Source: Palleniella muris
GTDB taxonomy: Bacteria > Bacteroidota > Bacteroidia > Bacteroidales > Bacteroidaceae
DNA: 64,000 nucleotides
NCBI RefSeq assembly: GCF_004792655.1
Contig: NZ_SRZC01000018.1
Coordinates: 24,567-88,566 of the forward strand
Direction: 5' to 3'
Position 1 is the stretch's first letter. Each line of letters opens with the position of its first letter. This document shows, piece by piece, positions 1-8,626 of the stretch. The notes below the pieces were generated by a model. That model saw only the letters and a program-made list of their open reading frames with translations. It did not search any database and was not told the origin of the DNA. The translations under genes were made by a program, and so were the position numbers.

Positions 1-158
1 CAGGTTCTGCAGCTCGACGCGATATAGGCACCGGAGTATTCTTTGGAATGCTCGTAGCCATTACCGTGGGCATTGTCTTTGTGCCGTTTTTCTTCGTGGC
101 GATAAACAAACTGACAAAGCATCGTTCACATAAATCTGAAAAAATGCGAGAACCATGA
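1..158 (+). CDS. RND efflux pump inner-membrane transporter, C-terminal end (partial)
   Basis: Only the last ~51 codons lie in the window, read from base 3 to the TGA at 156-158. They encode GTGVFFGMLVAITVG followed by a hydrophobic stretch with VPFFFV and a basic tail. That is the usual last transmembrane helix of AcrB/MexB-type hydrophobe-amphiphile efflux pumps, which exchange protons for drugs or other amphiphiles in a tripartite envelope complex. The stop overlaps the start of the outer-membrane factor gene (ATGA, 155-158), so the two are translationally coupled and very likely one operon. The family call rests on the short tail plus the neighbour. Confidence 0.75.
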   Translation, partial: GSAARRDIGTGVFFGMLVAITVGIVFVPFFFVAINKLTKHRSHKSEKMREP

Positions 159-1594
159 AAACAAAAACATTTGCGATAATAATAGTCCTGAGTCTGACTT
201 CATGCTACAGTGTGAAAAGTCTCCGTAAGCCAAATTTAGACATGCCCGAAACGTATATTCCTGCAATGGAAACGGATTCTGCATGTGTGGCCGACATAGA
301 CTGGTGGAAATTTTATACGGACTCCACTCTATGTTCGCTTATAAAGAGCGCATTGGAGAATAACCGCGATTTGCTCAATGCAGCGGCAAAGGTCGAGGAA
401 GTCCGCAATATGTATGGCATACATAGACTTAATTATTTGCCGGAAGTCAGTGGTGTAGTGGGCGCGAGCCATGAAACGAACCGTTACAACGGAATTGCCA
501 CAACCAAAGATCCGGAGTATGATCTTAAAATGACTGTTGGCTGGGAAGTGAATCTATTTGGAGCCATGTCGTGGGCCCAGAAAAGCAGTCTGGCTCGGTA
601 TGAAGCCACTATGGACGATTATCATGCGATGAGGATGACACTTGTAGCTGAAACCGCAAGCGCATATTTTCGCCTGATGGCTCTTAAAAACGAACTTTCA
701 ATAGTCAGGCAGACTCTTGAAACCCGTGAAGAATCGCTGAATCAAGCTCGAATCAGATTTGAGGGCGGTCTTACTTCCGAAACCGTGTACCAGCAGGCAA
801 AAGTGGAATACGCCTCAACCGCTGCCCTTGTTCCTAATCTTGAAAAGCAAGTGAAGGTGGCCAATAATGCCATCACCTTACTGATTGGTGAATTCCCGAA
901 TGATTCAATATGCCCAAACCAACCCACATGGTCTGACCACATTCAAGAGAATGTACCAGTGGGCATATCCTCCACACTGTTGGAGAGAAGGCCTGACATA
1001 TCTGCGGCGGAACATCGGCTCGCCGCTGCAATGGCTGATGTTGGTTTGTCGTATGCCAATCAATTTCCAAACATCCGCCTGTCTTTCACCCCGGGATGGG
1101 AAAATGAGAGCCTGTCTCATTTTTTCTCCTCCCCATTCACGTATGTTGCGGGAAACATTGCCGGGACGATATTTGATTTCGGTCGTAAAAAACGGAAATA
1201 CAAAGCGTCAATAGCTGTGTATGAGCAAGCAAGGAATGATTATGAGAAGGCTGTCATCAACGCTTTCACAGAGGTGAACACTGCGATAGAGACACTTCGT
1301 AAAGTAAAGGAAAGCAGACAGTTGAAGGCTGAGTTGTGTGAGGCGAGCATGAAGTATGTGAACTTGGCACAATTGCAATACAGAGCCGGTTCTCTCAACT
1401 ATATCGACGTGCTTGATGCTCAAAGAAGGTATTTTGATGCACAAATTGCAGTAAGCAATGCTTTGAGGGATGAATATCTTGCACTTGCAAATCTTTACAA
1501 AGTGCTCGGAGGAGGTTGGAGCATGAGTTCAGAAAATAATAATGGAAACGAAAATATGAAGAAGCAAACATCCGGTGACAGTGCAGTACGATAG
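155..1594 (+). CDS. Outer-membrane efflux lipoprotein, NodT/OprM (TolC) family
   Basis: 479 residues, the normal length for an RND outer-membrane factor. The N-terminus is a lipoprotein signal ending in the lipobox LTSC (Cys17). The rest shows the two repeated OEP domains of long alternating helices, with the hallmark RRPDISAAEHRLAAA at the start of the second half and LNYIDVLDAQRRYFDAQ near the end. It forms the trimeric channel that takes substrate from the RND pump across the outer membrane. It overlaps the pump gene by 4 nt, so it is the last gene of that operon, and a hairpin follows at 1661-1696. The polar tail after the last helix (SENNNGNENMKKQ) is low complexity. Confidence 0.93.
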   Translation: MKTKTFAIIIVLSLTSCYSVKSLRKPNLDMPETYIPAMETDSACVADIDWWKFYTDSTLCSLIKSALENNRDLLNAAAKVEEVRNMYGIHRLNYLPEVSGVVGASHETNRYNGIATTKDPEYDLKMTVGWEVNLFGAMSWAQKSSLARYEATMDDYHAMRMTLVAETASAYFRLMALKNELSIVRQTLETREESLNQARIRFEGGLTSETVYQQAKVEYASTAALVPNLEKQVKVANNAITLLIGEFPNDSICPNQPTWSDHIQENVPVGISSTLLERRPDISAAEHRLAAAMADVGLSYANQFPNIRLSFTPGWENESLSHFFSSPFTYVAGNIAGTIFDFGRKKRKYKASIAVYEQARNDYEKAVINAFTEVNTAIETLRKVKESRQLKAELCEASMKYVNLAQLQYRAGSLNYIDVLDAQRRYFDAQIAVSNALRDEYLALANLYKVLGGGWSMSSENNNGNENMKKQTSGDSAVR

Positions 1595-1660
1595 CTGTAT
1601 GTATGAAATTTATACACGATGCAACAACCAGGAAGTTGTGTGTTCTCAATTATTTATAGT

Positions 1661-1696
1661 GAGGGTGTGCCATGAATTTAGAAGTGGTACACCCTC
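1661..1696 (+). terminator. Hairpin after the efflux operon, probable terminator
   Basis: GAGGGTGTGCCA (1661-1672) pairs with TGGTACACCCTC (1685-1696) around a 12-nt loop. The T-tract after it is poor, so factor-independent termination is only likely. The rest of the gap 1595-1904 holds no convincing gene. Confidence 0.5.
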
Positions 1697-1856
1697 TTGC
1701 AATATCACGGGTATGGACGGATAAGTCTCGGAAGGTCTCTTGGCATGCAAAACCATATAATAGGCTTACCACTGTTTCATCAATAGCTTGGAATGTCACG
1801 GGACACAAGCTGTTTGTAAAAAAATGTCATTTGGTATCAAAAAAACGCAAAAGATA

Positions 1857-1886
1857 TTGTTAATATGGAAAAAATCAGTAGCTTTG
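1857..1886 (+). promoter_or_regulatory. Bacteroidota-type promoter for the small secreted protein
   Basis: TTG at 1857-1859, a 19-nt spacer, then TAGCTTTG at 1879-1886. This fits the -33 / -7 consensus (TTTG and TAnnTTTG) of the phylum's housekeeping sigma factor. It sits 18 nt upstream of the ATG at 1905. Confidence 0.6.
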
Positions 1887-1904
1887 CATTTGTAACAATA
1901 TATT

Positions 1905-2222
1905 ATGAAATCACTACATATATTAATGTTCTCAATATGCACTGTAATTGCATTTGCGGTAACAGGAACAGAAGAAACTGCCACAGGTGGAGAAGGGGTG
2001 GCTCTGTCTGCTGACTCATGCCTGTTGCAATATGAGGCAGTGTATAGTGGATGTATATCAGCCATAAGCAAAGTACGTACAATGAAGCACATTACGCCTG
2101 TGCGTGTACAGTCATGCTATGAATGGGTGATTGCTAAATTGCATACAGTTTATGTCTTGAAGAATTACAGGAATAATGTGCCGGTAAAGCCATTCAGTCT
2201 TTTTTGTACTTATAAAGAATAG
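1905..2222 (+). CDS. Small secreted protein of unknown function
   Basis: 105 residues. A hydrophobic N-terminus of about 20 residues (ILMFSICTVIAFAVTG) looks like a Sec signal peptide, and the mature part holds four Cys and no recognizable domain. A well-formed promoter lies directly upstream, which supports a real gene over a chance frame. The C-terminal half is basic and ends in PFSLFCTYKE. I do not recognize the family. It stands alone between the efflux operon and the CBS-domain protein. Confidence 0.5.
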   Translation: MKSLHILMFSICTVIAFAVTGTEETATGGEGVALSADSCLLQYEAVYSGCISAISKVRTMKHITPVRVQSCYEWVIAKLHTVYVLKNYRNNVPVKPFSLFCTYKE

Positions 2223-2498
2223 TGACAGATGCAGAGGAATTACAGGTTAGGCCGCAAAAATGATTTGCACAGTATGCACCATTATTTTTGATGGCGAGAC
2301 GTCGGTTGAAGAGGGATTGCAGCGTACTCATGACTGATAAAGTCTATGCTTCTCAATAAGAACAAGCAGAGAAAGTAAAATGCAAATCCATGTATGAAGA
2401 TAAAGAAAAACAATGTCATTTGCAAACTAACCTGTTTATATAATTCCTGTCGGTAGGTTTCTGTTTCCATATAATTTTATTTACAAAAAAAACTGATT

Positions 2499-3527
2499 AT
2501 GATTCTAATGTTTATATATTTGGTGGGCGCAATATCAATTTCATTTCTCTGTTCTGTCGTAGAGGCAGTGCTTTTGTCCACACCGATGTCATTCATCACC
2601 ATGAAAGAGAGCGAAGGCTCTGCCAATGCCTTACAACTTAAAAAGTACAAAGCCAATATCGACCGCCCGATTGCCGCTGTGCTGTCACTTAATACTGTTG
2701 CACATACAGTAGGTGCTGCCGGTGTAGGTGCTGAGGCTGTGAAAATATTCGGAGAGGAGAGCTTCGGCATAATCTCTGCCATCCTCACATTGCTGATTTT
2801 AGTCCTTTCGGAGATAATTCCCAAGACAATCGGTGCGTCCCATTGGCGTCGTCTTGCACTGCCTGTCGCTGTTGTGATTAAGGGTATGATAATAATAACT
2901 TATCCTTTGGTATGGTTGTCAGAATATATCACGAAGGTGTTCTCATCCGGTGAATCACGGTTCTCGGTGAGTCGCGAGGAAGTGTCGGCAATGGTGAATG
3001 TCGCTTCCGAAGAAGGTGTTCTAAGGACTCAGGAAAGTAAGATAATTCAGAATGCATTCAAATTGACAGGTGTCTCTGCCGAGGATATAATGACACCTAA
3101 TCTTGTCGTGGTGTCAGTACCTGACAGTATGACTGTCAAGGAATTTTTCTCCAATGTAGAGCTGACGTATTCCCGCATCCCCGTATATCATGACAATAAG
3201 GATTACATAATCGGTTATGTGTTGAAAATGACAGTACTTGAACTTCTTGCAAAGGACAGTTTCGATACTCGTATGTCGGAGATAATGCGCCCTATCCTGA
3301 GTTTCGACGAGGATAAGAAAGTTTTCGGGATATGGAAAGAAATGCTTGAAAAGAAAGAGCATATTTCTGTCATTTGTGATAAATATGGATGCTTGAGAGG
3401 TGTTGTGACCATGGAGGATGTGATAGAGACCATGCTTGGTGAGGAAATTGTTGACGAAGTGGACACCAATGTAGACTTACAGAAAGTGGCGATGGACAAG
3501 TTCAAGGCGATGAGAACAAAGAAATGA
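2499..3527 (+). CDS. CNNM/hemolysin-C-like membrane protein with CBS pair
   Basis: 342 residues. The N-terminal ~150 residues form a DUF21/CNNM transmembrane domain: three or four hydrophobic helices, including LVGAISISFLCSVVEAVLLS and the family signature LILVLSEIIPKTIG. Residues ~195-320 are a paired CBS module (EDIMTPNLVVVSVPDS ... RGVVTMEDVIETMLGEEIVDE). Family members are linked to Mg2+/Co2+ export or tolerance, with the CBS pair binding adenine nucleotides. The C-terminal CorC_HlyC domain of the longer paralogues is absent and the protein stops soon after the second CBS repeat. It is monocistronic, with a strong hairpin terminator at 3592-3646. The substrate is inferred from the family only. 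Confidence 0.88.
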   Translation: MILMFIYLVGAISISFLCSVVEAVLLSTPMSFITMKESEGSANALQLKKYKANIDRPIAAVLSLNTVAHTVGAAGVGAEAVKIFGEESFGIISAILTLLILVLSEIIPKTIGASHWRRLALPVAVVIKGMIIITYPLVWLSEYITKVFSSGESRFSVSREEVSAMVNVASEEGVLRTQESKIIQNAFKLTGVSAEDIMTPNLVVVSVPDSMTVKEFFSNVELTYSRIPVYHDNKDYIIGYVLKMTVLELLAKDSFDTRMSEIMRPILSFDEDKKVFGIWKEMLEKKEHISVICDKYGCLRGVVTMEDVIETMLGEEIVDEVDTNVDLQKVAMDKFKAMRTKK

Positions 3528-3591
3528 TGATTAACTTGTGTTCTGATTTAACAATTATGATGCTGACAGTGTGAGCAAGAGGCTGTCCAAA

Positions 3592-3646
3592 AATCAGGTG
3601 ACTCCAGAAGTTTTGTTTTTCACTTCTGGAATCACCTGATTTTTTT
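3592..3646 (+). terminator. Strong intrinsic terminator between convergent genes
   Basis: A long stem, AATCAGGTGACTCCAGAAG (3592-3610) against CTTCTGGAATCACCTGAT (3623-3640) with one mismatch, is followed by a run of T to 3646. The A-rich side before the stem lets it work in both directions, fitting the convergent genes on either side. Confidence 0.85.
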
Positions 3647-3774
3647 GTGTAACCTTATTTGCAAATCTTTGTCTGTGGAATAGTCCCTGTCTTACCTTGG
3701 ATGCCCACACTTAGAAGCCCAAGTCTCCAGCACGGGTGTCTTGCTGCCGATTTTCGGCAGAGTACGTGACATGT

Positions 3775-5109
3775 TTAATTTATCCAGACAATCTCGTTGA
3801 ATGTGCCGGATGTGCTTATGTCAGTCCATTTTTGGCTTTCAAATGACAGTTCGGATGTTATGTTGCCATTGTCCTGTGTTTTGAAATGTACCGTCAGTGT
3901 GCCAGGTCTGTCGTGGTTCGCTGTTGCGGACAAAGCCTTGTACGGATATTTGGCGAAAGGTTCGTTTGTGAATGTGGAGTTTCCGTCAAATGCATATAGC
4001 AGGCTCTTTTCAACTCCATCTGCTTCTTTCTTTACAATGATATAGCCAGAAATCCATGTTGGGGAGTTGGCATTGTCGGATTTTTTTTTGTAGAAGGAAA
4101 ATGGGATGAGGGCCTCTGCCTCAATGTCTTCAATGACATGGAAGCCTGTACTGATGTCAAATATTACAGGAGTCCATCTTCCGTTTCCTTTGTTTGCGGA
4201 AAGGAGTATATAGCGTGAATTATTAGCTCCGGGGTACTCGCCGAAATGCTCCGCCTCCAATCCGTTGGGCAAAGGCACGTTGGGAGGTGGAGGCGTAGAA
4301 CGTGCTTTGACGGTTTTCACATCATAGGATGTCTCCAAATCTGATGATATTTTGCGTAAGCGATAATTCTTTCCGTCATCACTTTGCAGTGCGGCCATAT
4401 ACGAAGGGGAACTGACGAGCGCGATGGCAGGCTTGTCGCAGAGTTTCTTCCATTGCAGGGTGAGCAAGTCGAAGAAGAAAGGGTACTGCTTCCCGTTTTC
4501 CTTTGCCAGCCCGCAGATGCCGAAAGCGCGATACATTCCCACTGCCGAGTGGAAATCTGGGTGAACATTGAGCGTCCAACTTCTCATTTCGGTTGCTTTG
4601 CAGTCGTTGTCCAGCCATCGTGTTATTGCATGCTCTTGTGAAGAGGCGAATCCGGAGGCATTGTTGATGCCGTACAAGTACAGCTCCCTTGGTGTCGTTC
4701 CGTCAGTAAGGTTGACAGTGCCAATCTTCATGCGTTCGCTGCCTCTCTGCAGGTGTATGTCCACCCGTGATGCAGGCTTCCTGTAAGGCATCTCTACGGT
4801 CATTCCATTTGGCGATTGTGAAATGACTTTTGCACGGAAGACTTTTATATAGCCTTCAGGAATAAGTTCCTCTCCTGTTTCCCAGAAGAAGTCAAGCGTC
4901 ACCTCATCGGAGGAAAGGTATCCTTCACCTTCTAGATGTACTATGTCACCTGGTGAGAGTGTCTTCCCTTCTTCCACGACTCTTGCATCATTGACGAACA
5001 GTGTGCCGGAATCCGTTTCCTCATTGTTGCTACAGGAAGCGAACAGTCCGATGAAGGACAATAGTATGAGGACATGTTTCTTTAAAGATACGTACTTTCT
5101 CATAATCAA
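3775..5109 (-). CDS. Surface lipoprotein of unknown function with N-terminal IPT/TIG-like domain
   Basis: 444 residues. A signal peptide ends in the lipobox FASC, followed by an acidic SNNEE stretch that resembles the lipoprotein export signal of surface lipoproteins in this phylum. Residues ~35-130 look like an IPT/TIG immunoglobulin-like fold (PGDIVHLEGEGYLSSDEV ... GMTVEMPYRKPASRVDIHL). The remaining ~300 residues are beta-rich, with repeated short strands reminiscent of a beta-propeller (YLYGINNASGF, FFFDLLTLQWKKL, RYILLSANKGNGRW). No catalytic motif is visible. ATG codons at 5109 and 5103 are both possible starts. A promoter lies at 5130-5161. Binding or sensing of an extracellular ligand is a guess. 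Confidence 0.8.
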   Translation of the reverse strand: MIMRKYVSLKKHVLILLSFIGLFASCSNNEETDSGTLFVNDARVVEEGKTLSPGDIVHLEGEGYLSSDEVTLDFFWETGEELIPEGYIKVFRAKVISQSPNGMTVEMPYRKPASRVDIHLQRGSERMKIGTVNLTDGTTPRELYLYGINNASGFASSQEHAITRWLDNDCKATEMRSWTLNVHPDFHSAVGMYRAFGICGLAKENGKQYPFFFDLLTLQWKKLCDKPAIALVSSPSYMAALQSDDGKNYRLRKISSDLETSYDVKTVKARSTPPPPNVPLPNGLEAEHFGEYPGANNSRYILLSANKGNGRWTPVIFDISTGFHVIEDIEAEALIPFSFYKKKSDNANSPTWISGYIIVKKEADGVEKSLLYAFDGNSTFTNEPFAKYPYKALSATANHDRPGTLTVHFKTQDNGNITSELSFESQKWTDISTSGTFNEIVWIN

Positions 5110-5129
5110 ACAGTTTTGTATATTTGCTG

Positions 5130-5161
5130 CAAATTTACGAATAAATAATCAAAGTGCAAAA
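5130..5161 (-). promoter_or_regulatory. Bacteroidota-type promoter for the lipoprotein
   Basis: On the minus strand TTTTG (5161-5157), a 19-nt spacer, then TAAATTTG (5137-5130). The -7 element ends 20 nt before the ATG at 5109. It is arranged divergently with the promoter at 5179-5210. Confidence 0.7.
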
Positions 5162-5178
5162 TAAACGTGGCATAATAA

Positions 5179-5210
5179 TTTTGCTATTCCAAATAGTTTT
5201 ACTATCTTTG
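5179..5210 (+). promoter_or_regulatory. Bacteroidota-type promoter for the short-chain dehydrogenase
   Basis: TTTTG (5179-5183), a 19-nt spacer, then TATCTTTG (5203-5210) is an almost ideal promoter. It lies inside the longest possible reading frame (from 5154) and so rules out that upstream start. Confidence 0.75.
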
Positions 5211-5327
5211 TGCTATAAACATCTTTGCAATGCTCAAATCAGCGGGTCGTTTTTATTATACATGAAAACGAGTTCCACCGAGCAATATTCCTCTCCTGAA
5301 CAAATCAATAATAAAGCAAACAAATTC

Positions 5328-6014
5328 ATGAATATACTTATCATTGGTGCTACTTCCGGCATAGGGTACCGACTATGGCAGCATTATGCTTCCAAAGGGC
5401 ATAATGTGGCTATAACAGGACGCAGAAAGGAACTTCTTGATGAAATGGCAAAGGAATATCCCGAGCAAACCTGGTCGATGTGCTGTGATATTTCTGACAT
5501 AAAGGCAACAACTGAGTTGTATAGTAGTTTGCCGAAAAAGTTCAAGAAGGTTGATATGGCAATCATATGCGCAGGTGTCGGTGAACTTAATCCGGAACTG
5601 GATGTAATGACAGAGTTGGCAACGGTAGCTGTAAATGTTGACGGCTGGACAAATACAGTGGCAACACTCTATAAGTTGTTCGAGAAACAGCAATCCGGTC
5701 ATCTTGTTGTTCTGACATCTGTAGGCGGACTTCAGCCGACTCCTGTTGCCCCGTCTTACAGTGCGTCAAAGGCGTTTCAGATAAATTACATCAAATCCCT
5801 TCAGCAAAAATCCAAACACACGCCCATAGTAATCACGGAAATACGTCCCGGATTGGTGGACACAAGGATGGCTAAAGGAGAAGGACTGTTCTGGGTCATG
5901 CCATTGGATAAGGTTGTGCCTATGATAGTAAATGCCATTTCCAAGAAGAAAAAACTCCAGGTTGTAACAAACAGGTGGCGTATAATCAATTGGATTCTCT
6001 GGCATTTCATGTAA
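5328..6014 (+). CDS. Short-chain dehydrogenase/reductase (SDR) family oxidoreductase
   Basis: 228 residues with a classical Rossmann fold. The cofactor motif GATSGIG is at residues 6-12, then a GRR pair typical of NADP(H) preference, the Ser of LTSVGG, and the YSASK active-site motif. The frame is open from 5154, but the promoter at 5179-5210 and the position of the glycine motif right after the Met at 5328 make 5328 the likely start; upstream codons would be leader RNA. The C-terminus is hydrophobic and basic (RWRIINWILWHFM) and may attach to the membrane, as in SDRs acting on lipids. The substrate cannot be told from sequence. Confidence 0.88.
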   Translation: MNILIIGATSGIGYRLWQHYASKGHNVAITGRRKELLDEMAKEYPEQTWSMCCDISDIKATTELYSSLPKKFKKVDMAIICAGVGELNPELDVMTELATVAVNVDGWTNTVATLYKLFEKQQSGHLVVLTSVGGLQPTPVAPSYSASKAFQINYIKSLQQKSKHTPIVITEIRPGLVDTRMAKGEGLFWVMPLDKVVPMIVNAISKKKKLQVVTNRWRIINWILWHFM

Positions 6015-6244
6015 GTATCAAACGAATATTCGACAAGTAGAATTATATATTATTGTCTACCAGATATTATGGGATAATATATAACATTTGCCAACCATTA
6101 GCATATAGAATGACATCGCTACTGCCGAAGCCGTTTGGAAAAAGAATATGTAATAAAAAAAACGAATTTATGTTCTTAATAACCTACAAGACATAGAATT
6201 TCAAACAATATCGCCTACACTGTTTAAATATATAAAGAAAGGAA

Positions 6245-6811
6245 ATGAAGAGTTTGGCTGAAAAATTGAAATTAAGTTACGGCAGTGGATATGGAAAACG
6301 TAATTTAGCCTATTACCGTAAATTCTATTTGGCTTTCCCTAATGTAGAGATTTTGCACACATGTGTGCAAAATCTGTCATGGTCTCATCTTCGCTTGCTG
6401 ATACATGTGGAAAACGAAGAAGAGAGAATGTGGTATATGCGGGAAGCTACGGAAGATGTGGAGTGTACGCACTTTGGAACGTAATATCACTACTCAATAC
6501 TATGGACGTAGATTAGCTTCTCAAAAAGAGAATTTATTATTACCATCTCCATCAATTGTTGATAAATATGAGCCTGAGGAATATATTAAGAATCCAATAG
6601 TCGCTGAATTTCTTGGCTTTAGACGTTATGGTGACTATGCAGAATCAGAACTGGAACAAGCATTGATTGACAATTTGCAGCAATTCATAAGTTGTATGCG
6701 GCAAAATATATGGCTTATATGCCAACTGAAGAAGAACTTCTCCGGGAAATAGAACAGCAGAAACGTTTTTTCTTGGAACAACATAGTAATAGAAGCGATT
6801 TGAACAGCTAA
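6245..6811 (+). pseudogene. YhcG/DUF1016-type PDDEXK nuclease gene, decayed with catalytic core deleted
   Basis: Three pieces of one family are recognizable. Frame one (6245-6484) gives KSLAEKLKLSYGSGYGKRNL and the SWSHLRLL region of the N-terminal helical domain. A frameshift near 6457 moves the frame to WSVRTLERNITTQYYGRR and then YIKNPIVAEFLGF ... ESELEQALIDNLQ. A second shift at ~6685 leads straight to AAKYMAYMPTEEELLREIE, the extreme C-terminus of the family. In intact relatives about 100 residues holding the PDDEXK nuclease core (FYIDLVFYN ... FVLIDLK, from memory) lie between those last two pieces, and they are missing here. The N-terminal ~60 residues are also absent. Relatives often sit near restriction-modification loci. 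The product cannot be an active nuclease. Confidence 0.75.
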
Positions 6812-7108
6812 ATTATCAATAATGGATATTGTATATATAAAAAAGGATATTGCTCATTTAAAGCAAGTGATTCCCTAAGAACTCAGACTAAAAATATTCC
6901 TGATGGATATGGAGTGTATGTTTTCCATAAAAATGAAGAAGATGGAGAAATCCTTTATATTGGGAAAGGTGGTACCATGTTGCAAAATGGAGACTGGAAA
7001 GTACAATGTTTAAGAGATAGAGTTAATAATAAACAGCGTGGTATGAGGCGGGAAGATTTTCTAAAAGGTGTAAGAACATTGTATAGATTTCGAAAGTTTG
7101 CAAATTAA
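6812..7108 (+). pseudogene. GIY-YIG nuclease-like fragment, truncated at both ends
   Basis: A frame open from 6812 to the stop at 7106-7108 reads YGVYVF at ~6908, then GEILYIGKGG, then LRDRVNNKQRGMRREDF. That is the GIY-YIG signature and the following catalytic-domain helix of small GIY-YIG proteins. There is no ATG in frame before the motif (the first usable codon is a GTG at 6914, inside the GIY strand), and the frame ends in unrelated residues soon after the second motif. The fragment is AT-rich and sits immediately after the broken YhcG-type gene, so both look like remnants of one lost accessory or defence island. Confidence 0.6.
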
Positions 7109-7189
7109 GCACATGCTCAGCTACGACAGACCCTTTGTAGGGCAAATCCGCGTTTTCATCGGGGAAAAGGGGCGAAATGTCTAATATTT

Positions 7190-7220
7190 TTTGTGATTTC
7201 ATTTTCTTTTGATACTTTTG
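7190..7220 (+). promoter_or_regulatory. Bacteroidota-type promoter of the export operon
   Basis: TTTG ending at 7193, a 19-nt spacer, then TACTTTTG (7213-7220). It lies 33 nt before the ATG at 7253 and probably drives the TolC-adaptor-ATPase-permease genes and possibly the regulator pair. Confidence 0.7.
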
Positions 7221-7252
7221 CAATGGAAAATGAAATCAAATTGTTTTAGAAT

Positions 7253-8605
7253 ATGAAGTTGAAAAGAGTATCTGTTATCCTTGTGCTTGCCATGGCAAGC
7301 CTTGCCTCATGGGGGCAGGCGTGGGACTTGCGGCAGTGCATAGACTATGCCATGGAGCATAACATAAGCCTGCAGAAGAGCCGTATCTCCGTGAAAGAGG
7401 CGCAGACAGACCTGCTTACCGCCAAAGCGCAGATGTTTCCGAGCCTGACTTTCAACACAAACCAGAATGTTACCAACCGTCCATGGAGCGAGAATGCCAT
7501 GAATGTTGTCTCTGACGGTACGGGAAACATGATGGCTAACAGTTCGCAAAGTGCCACAAACTATAACGGCAACTACGGTCTCAATGCCTCTTGGCTTGTG
7601 TGGAACGGCGGACAGAGGAAGAAAAACATCGAACAGGCGGAAATCCAGATCGAACAGGCGGAGCTGGCTACGGCAAGCAATGCCAACACCATTCAGGAAC
7701 AGATAGTCCAGAACTATGTGCAGATTCTTTATGCCAAGGAGTCGGTGAAGGTCAACGAATCGACTCTTGCCGTCAGCAAGGCACAGCGTGACCGTGCTGC
7801 GGAAATGGTGAAGGTGGGGCATCTCAGCAAGACCGACCTTGCACAGTTGGAGGCGCAGGTGGCTAACGATGAGTATAATCTTGTCAACGCCCGGACACAG
7901 GTGGCGCGCTATAAGATGGCGTTGAAGCAACTCCTTGAACTTACCGGTGACGAGACTTTTGACATCGCCACCATAGAGGTCTCCGACCGGAGGGCACTCT
8001 CTGCGCTCCCTGCCGTGGAGGAGGTCTACTCCGCTGCACTTACGACGCGTCCTGAGATACGCAGCGGTCAGCTCAGCCGTGACGCCGCCGAGCTTGACAT
8101 TGCCCTGGCAAAGGCAGGGCGGATGCCTAATGTGAGCCTGAACGCCGGCATAGGCACAAGCAATTACAGTGGCAGTGACAACTCTCTCACAAAGCAGTGG
8201 AAGCAGAACTGGAACAATACGGTGGGGCTCAGCGTCAGCGTGCCTATCCTCAGCAACCGCAAGAACCGCAGTGCGGTGGAGAAAGCAAAGCTGCAGCGTC
8301 AGGCATCGGACTTGGATTTGCAGGACCTGCAGAAACAGTTGTACAACGAGATTGAGGGCTATTGGCTCGATGCCGTCAATGCCCGGCAGCAGTTCCGTTC
8401 GGCATGCACCAATGAGGAGAGCATGCAGGCGAGTTTCAATCTTGTCAGTGAACAGTTCAATCTTGGTCTGAAGAACCTTGTCGAACTGATGGACGGCAAG
8501 AACAATCTGCAGGCTGCCCGTCAGAGCAAGCTGCAAAGCAAGTACACATTCATCCTCAACGAGCAGCTTTTGAAGTTCTATGCCGGAGAGAGCATCAATC
8601 TGTAA
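7253..8605 (+). CDS. TolC-family outer-membrane efflux protein
   Basis: 450 residues. The signal peptide is cleaved near SWGQA, and there is no lipobox, unlike the NodT-type protein at the window start. Two OEP repeats of long coiled-coil helices are visible (IDYAMEHNISLQKSRISVKEAQTD early, then QNWNNTVGLSVSVPILSNRK in the second half, and NLGLKNLVELMDGKNNLQAA near the end). It forms the outer-membrane channel for the MacAB-like pump encoded directly downstream, 21 nt away. It is the first gene of the operon and has its own promoter at 7190-7220. The exported compound is unknown. Confidence 0.92.
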   Translation: MKLKRVSVILVLAMASLASWGQAWDLRQCIDYAMEHNISLQKSRISVKEAQTDLLTAKAQMFPSLTFNTNQNVTNRPWSENAMNVVSDGTGNMMANSSQSATNYNGNYGLNASWLVWNGGQRKKNIEQAEIQIEQAELATASNANTIQEQIVQNYVQILYAKESVKVNESTLAVSKAQRDRAAEMVKVGHLSKTDLAQLEAQVANDEYNLVNARTQVARYKMALKQLLELTGDETFDIATIEVSDRRALSALPAVEEVYSAALTTRPEIRSGQLSRDAAELDIALAKAGRMPNVSLNAGIGTSNYSGSDNSLTKQWKQNWNNTVGLSVSVPILSNRKNRSAVEKAKLQRQASDLDLQDLQKQLYNEIEGYWLDAVNARQQFRSACTNEESMQASFNLVSEQFNLGLKNLVELMDGKNNLQAARQSKLQSKYTFILNEQLLKFYAGESINL

Positions 8606-8626
8606 ATATCAAAAACATCCATACTT

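Noticed and set aside
1672..1863. 63-codon frame downstream of the efflux operon
   Set aside because: It starts inside the terminator hairpin and has no coding features.
5154..5327. Upstream 58-codon extension of the SDR
   Set aside because: A near-ideal promoter lies inside it and the cofactor motif sits right after the Met at 5328.
7307..8536. Long antisense open frame (409 codons) opposite the TolC gene
   Set aside because: Composition-driven shadow of a clear TolC-family gene; no promoter, no recognizable protein features.
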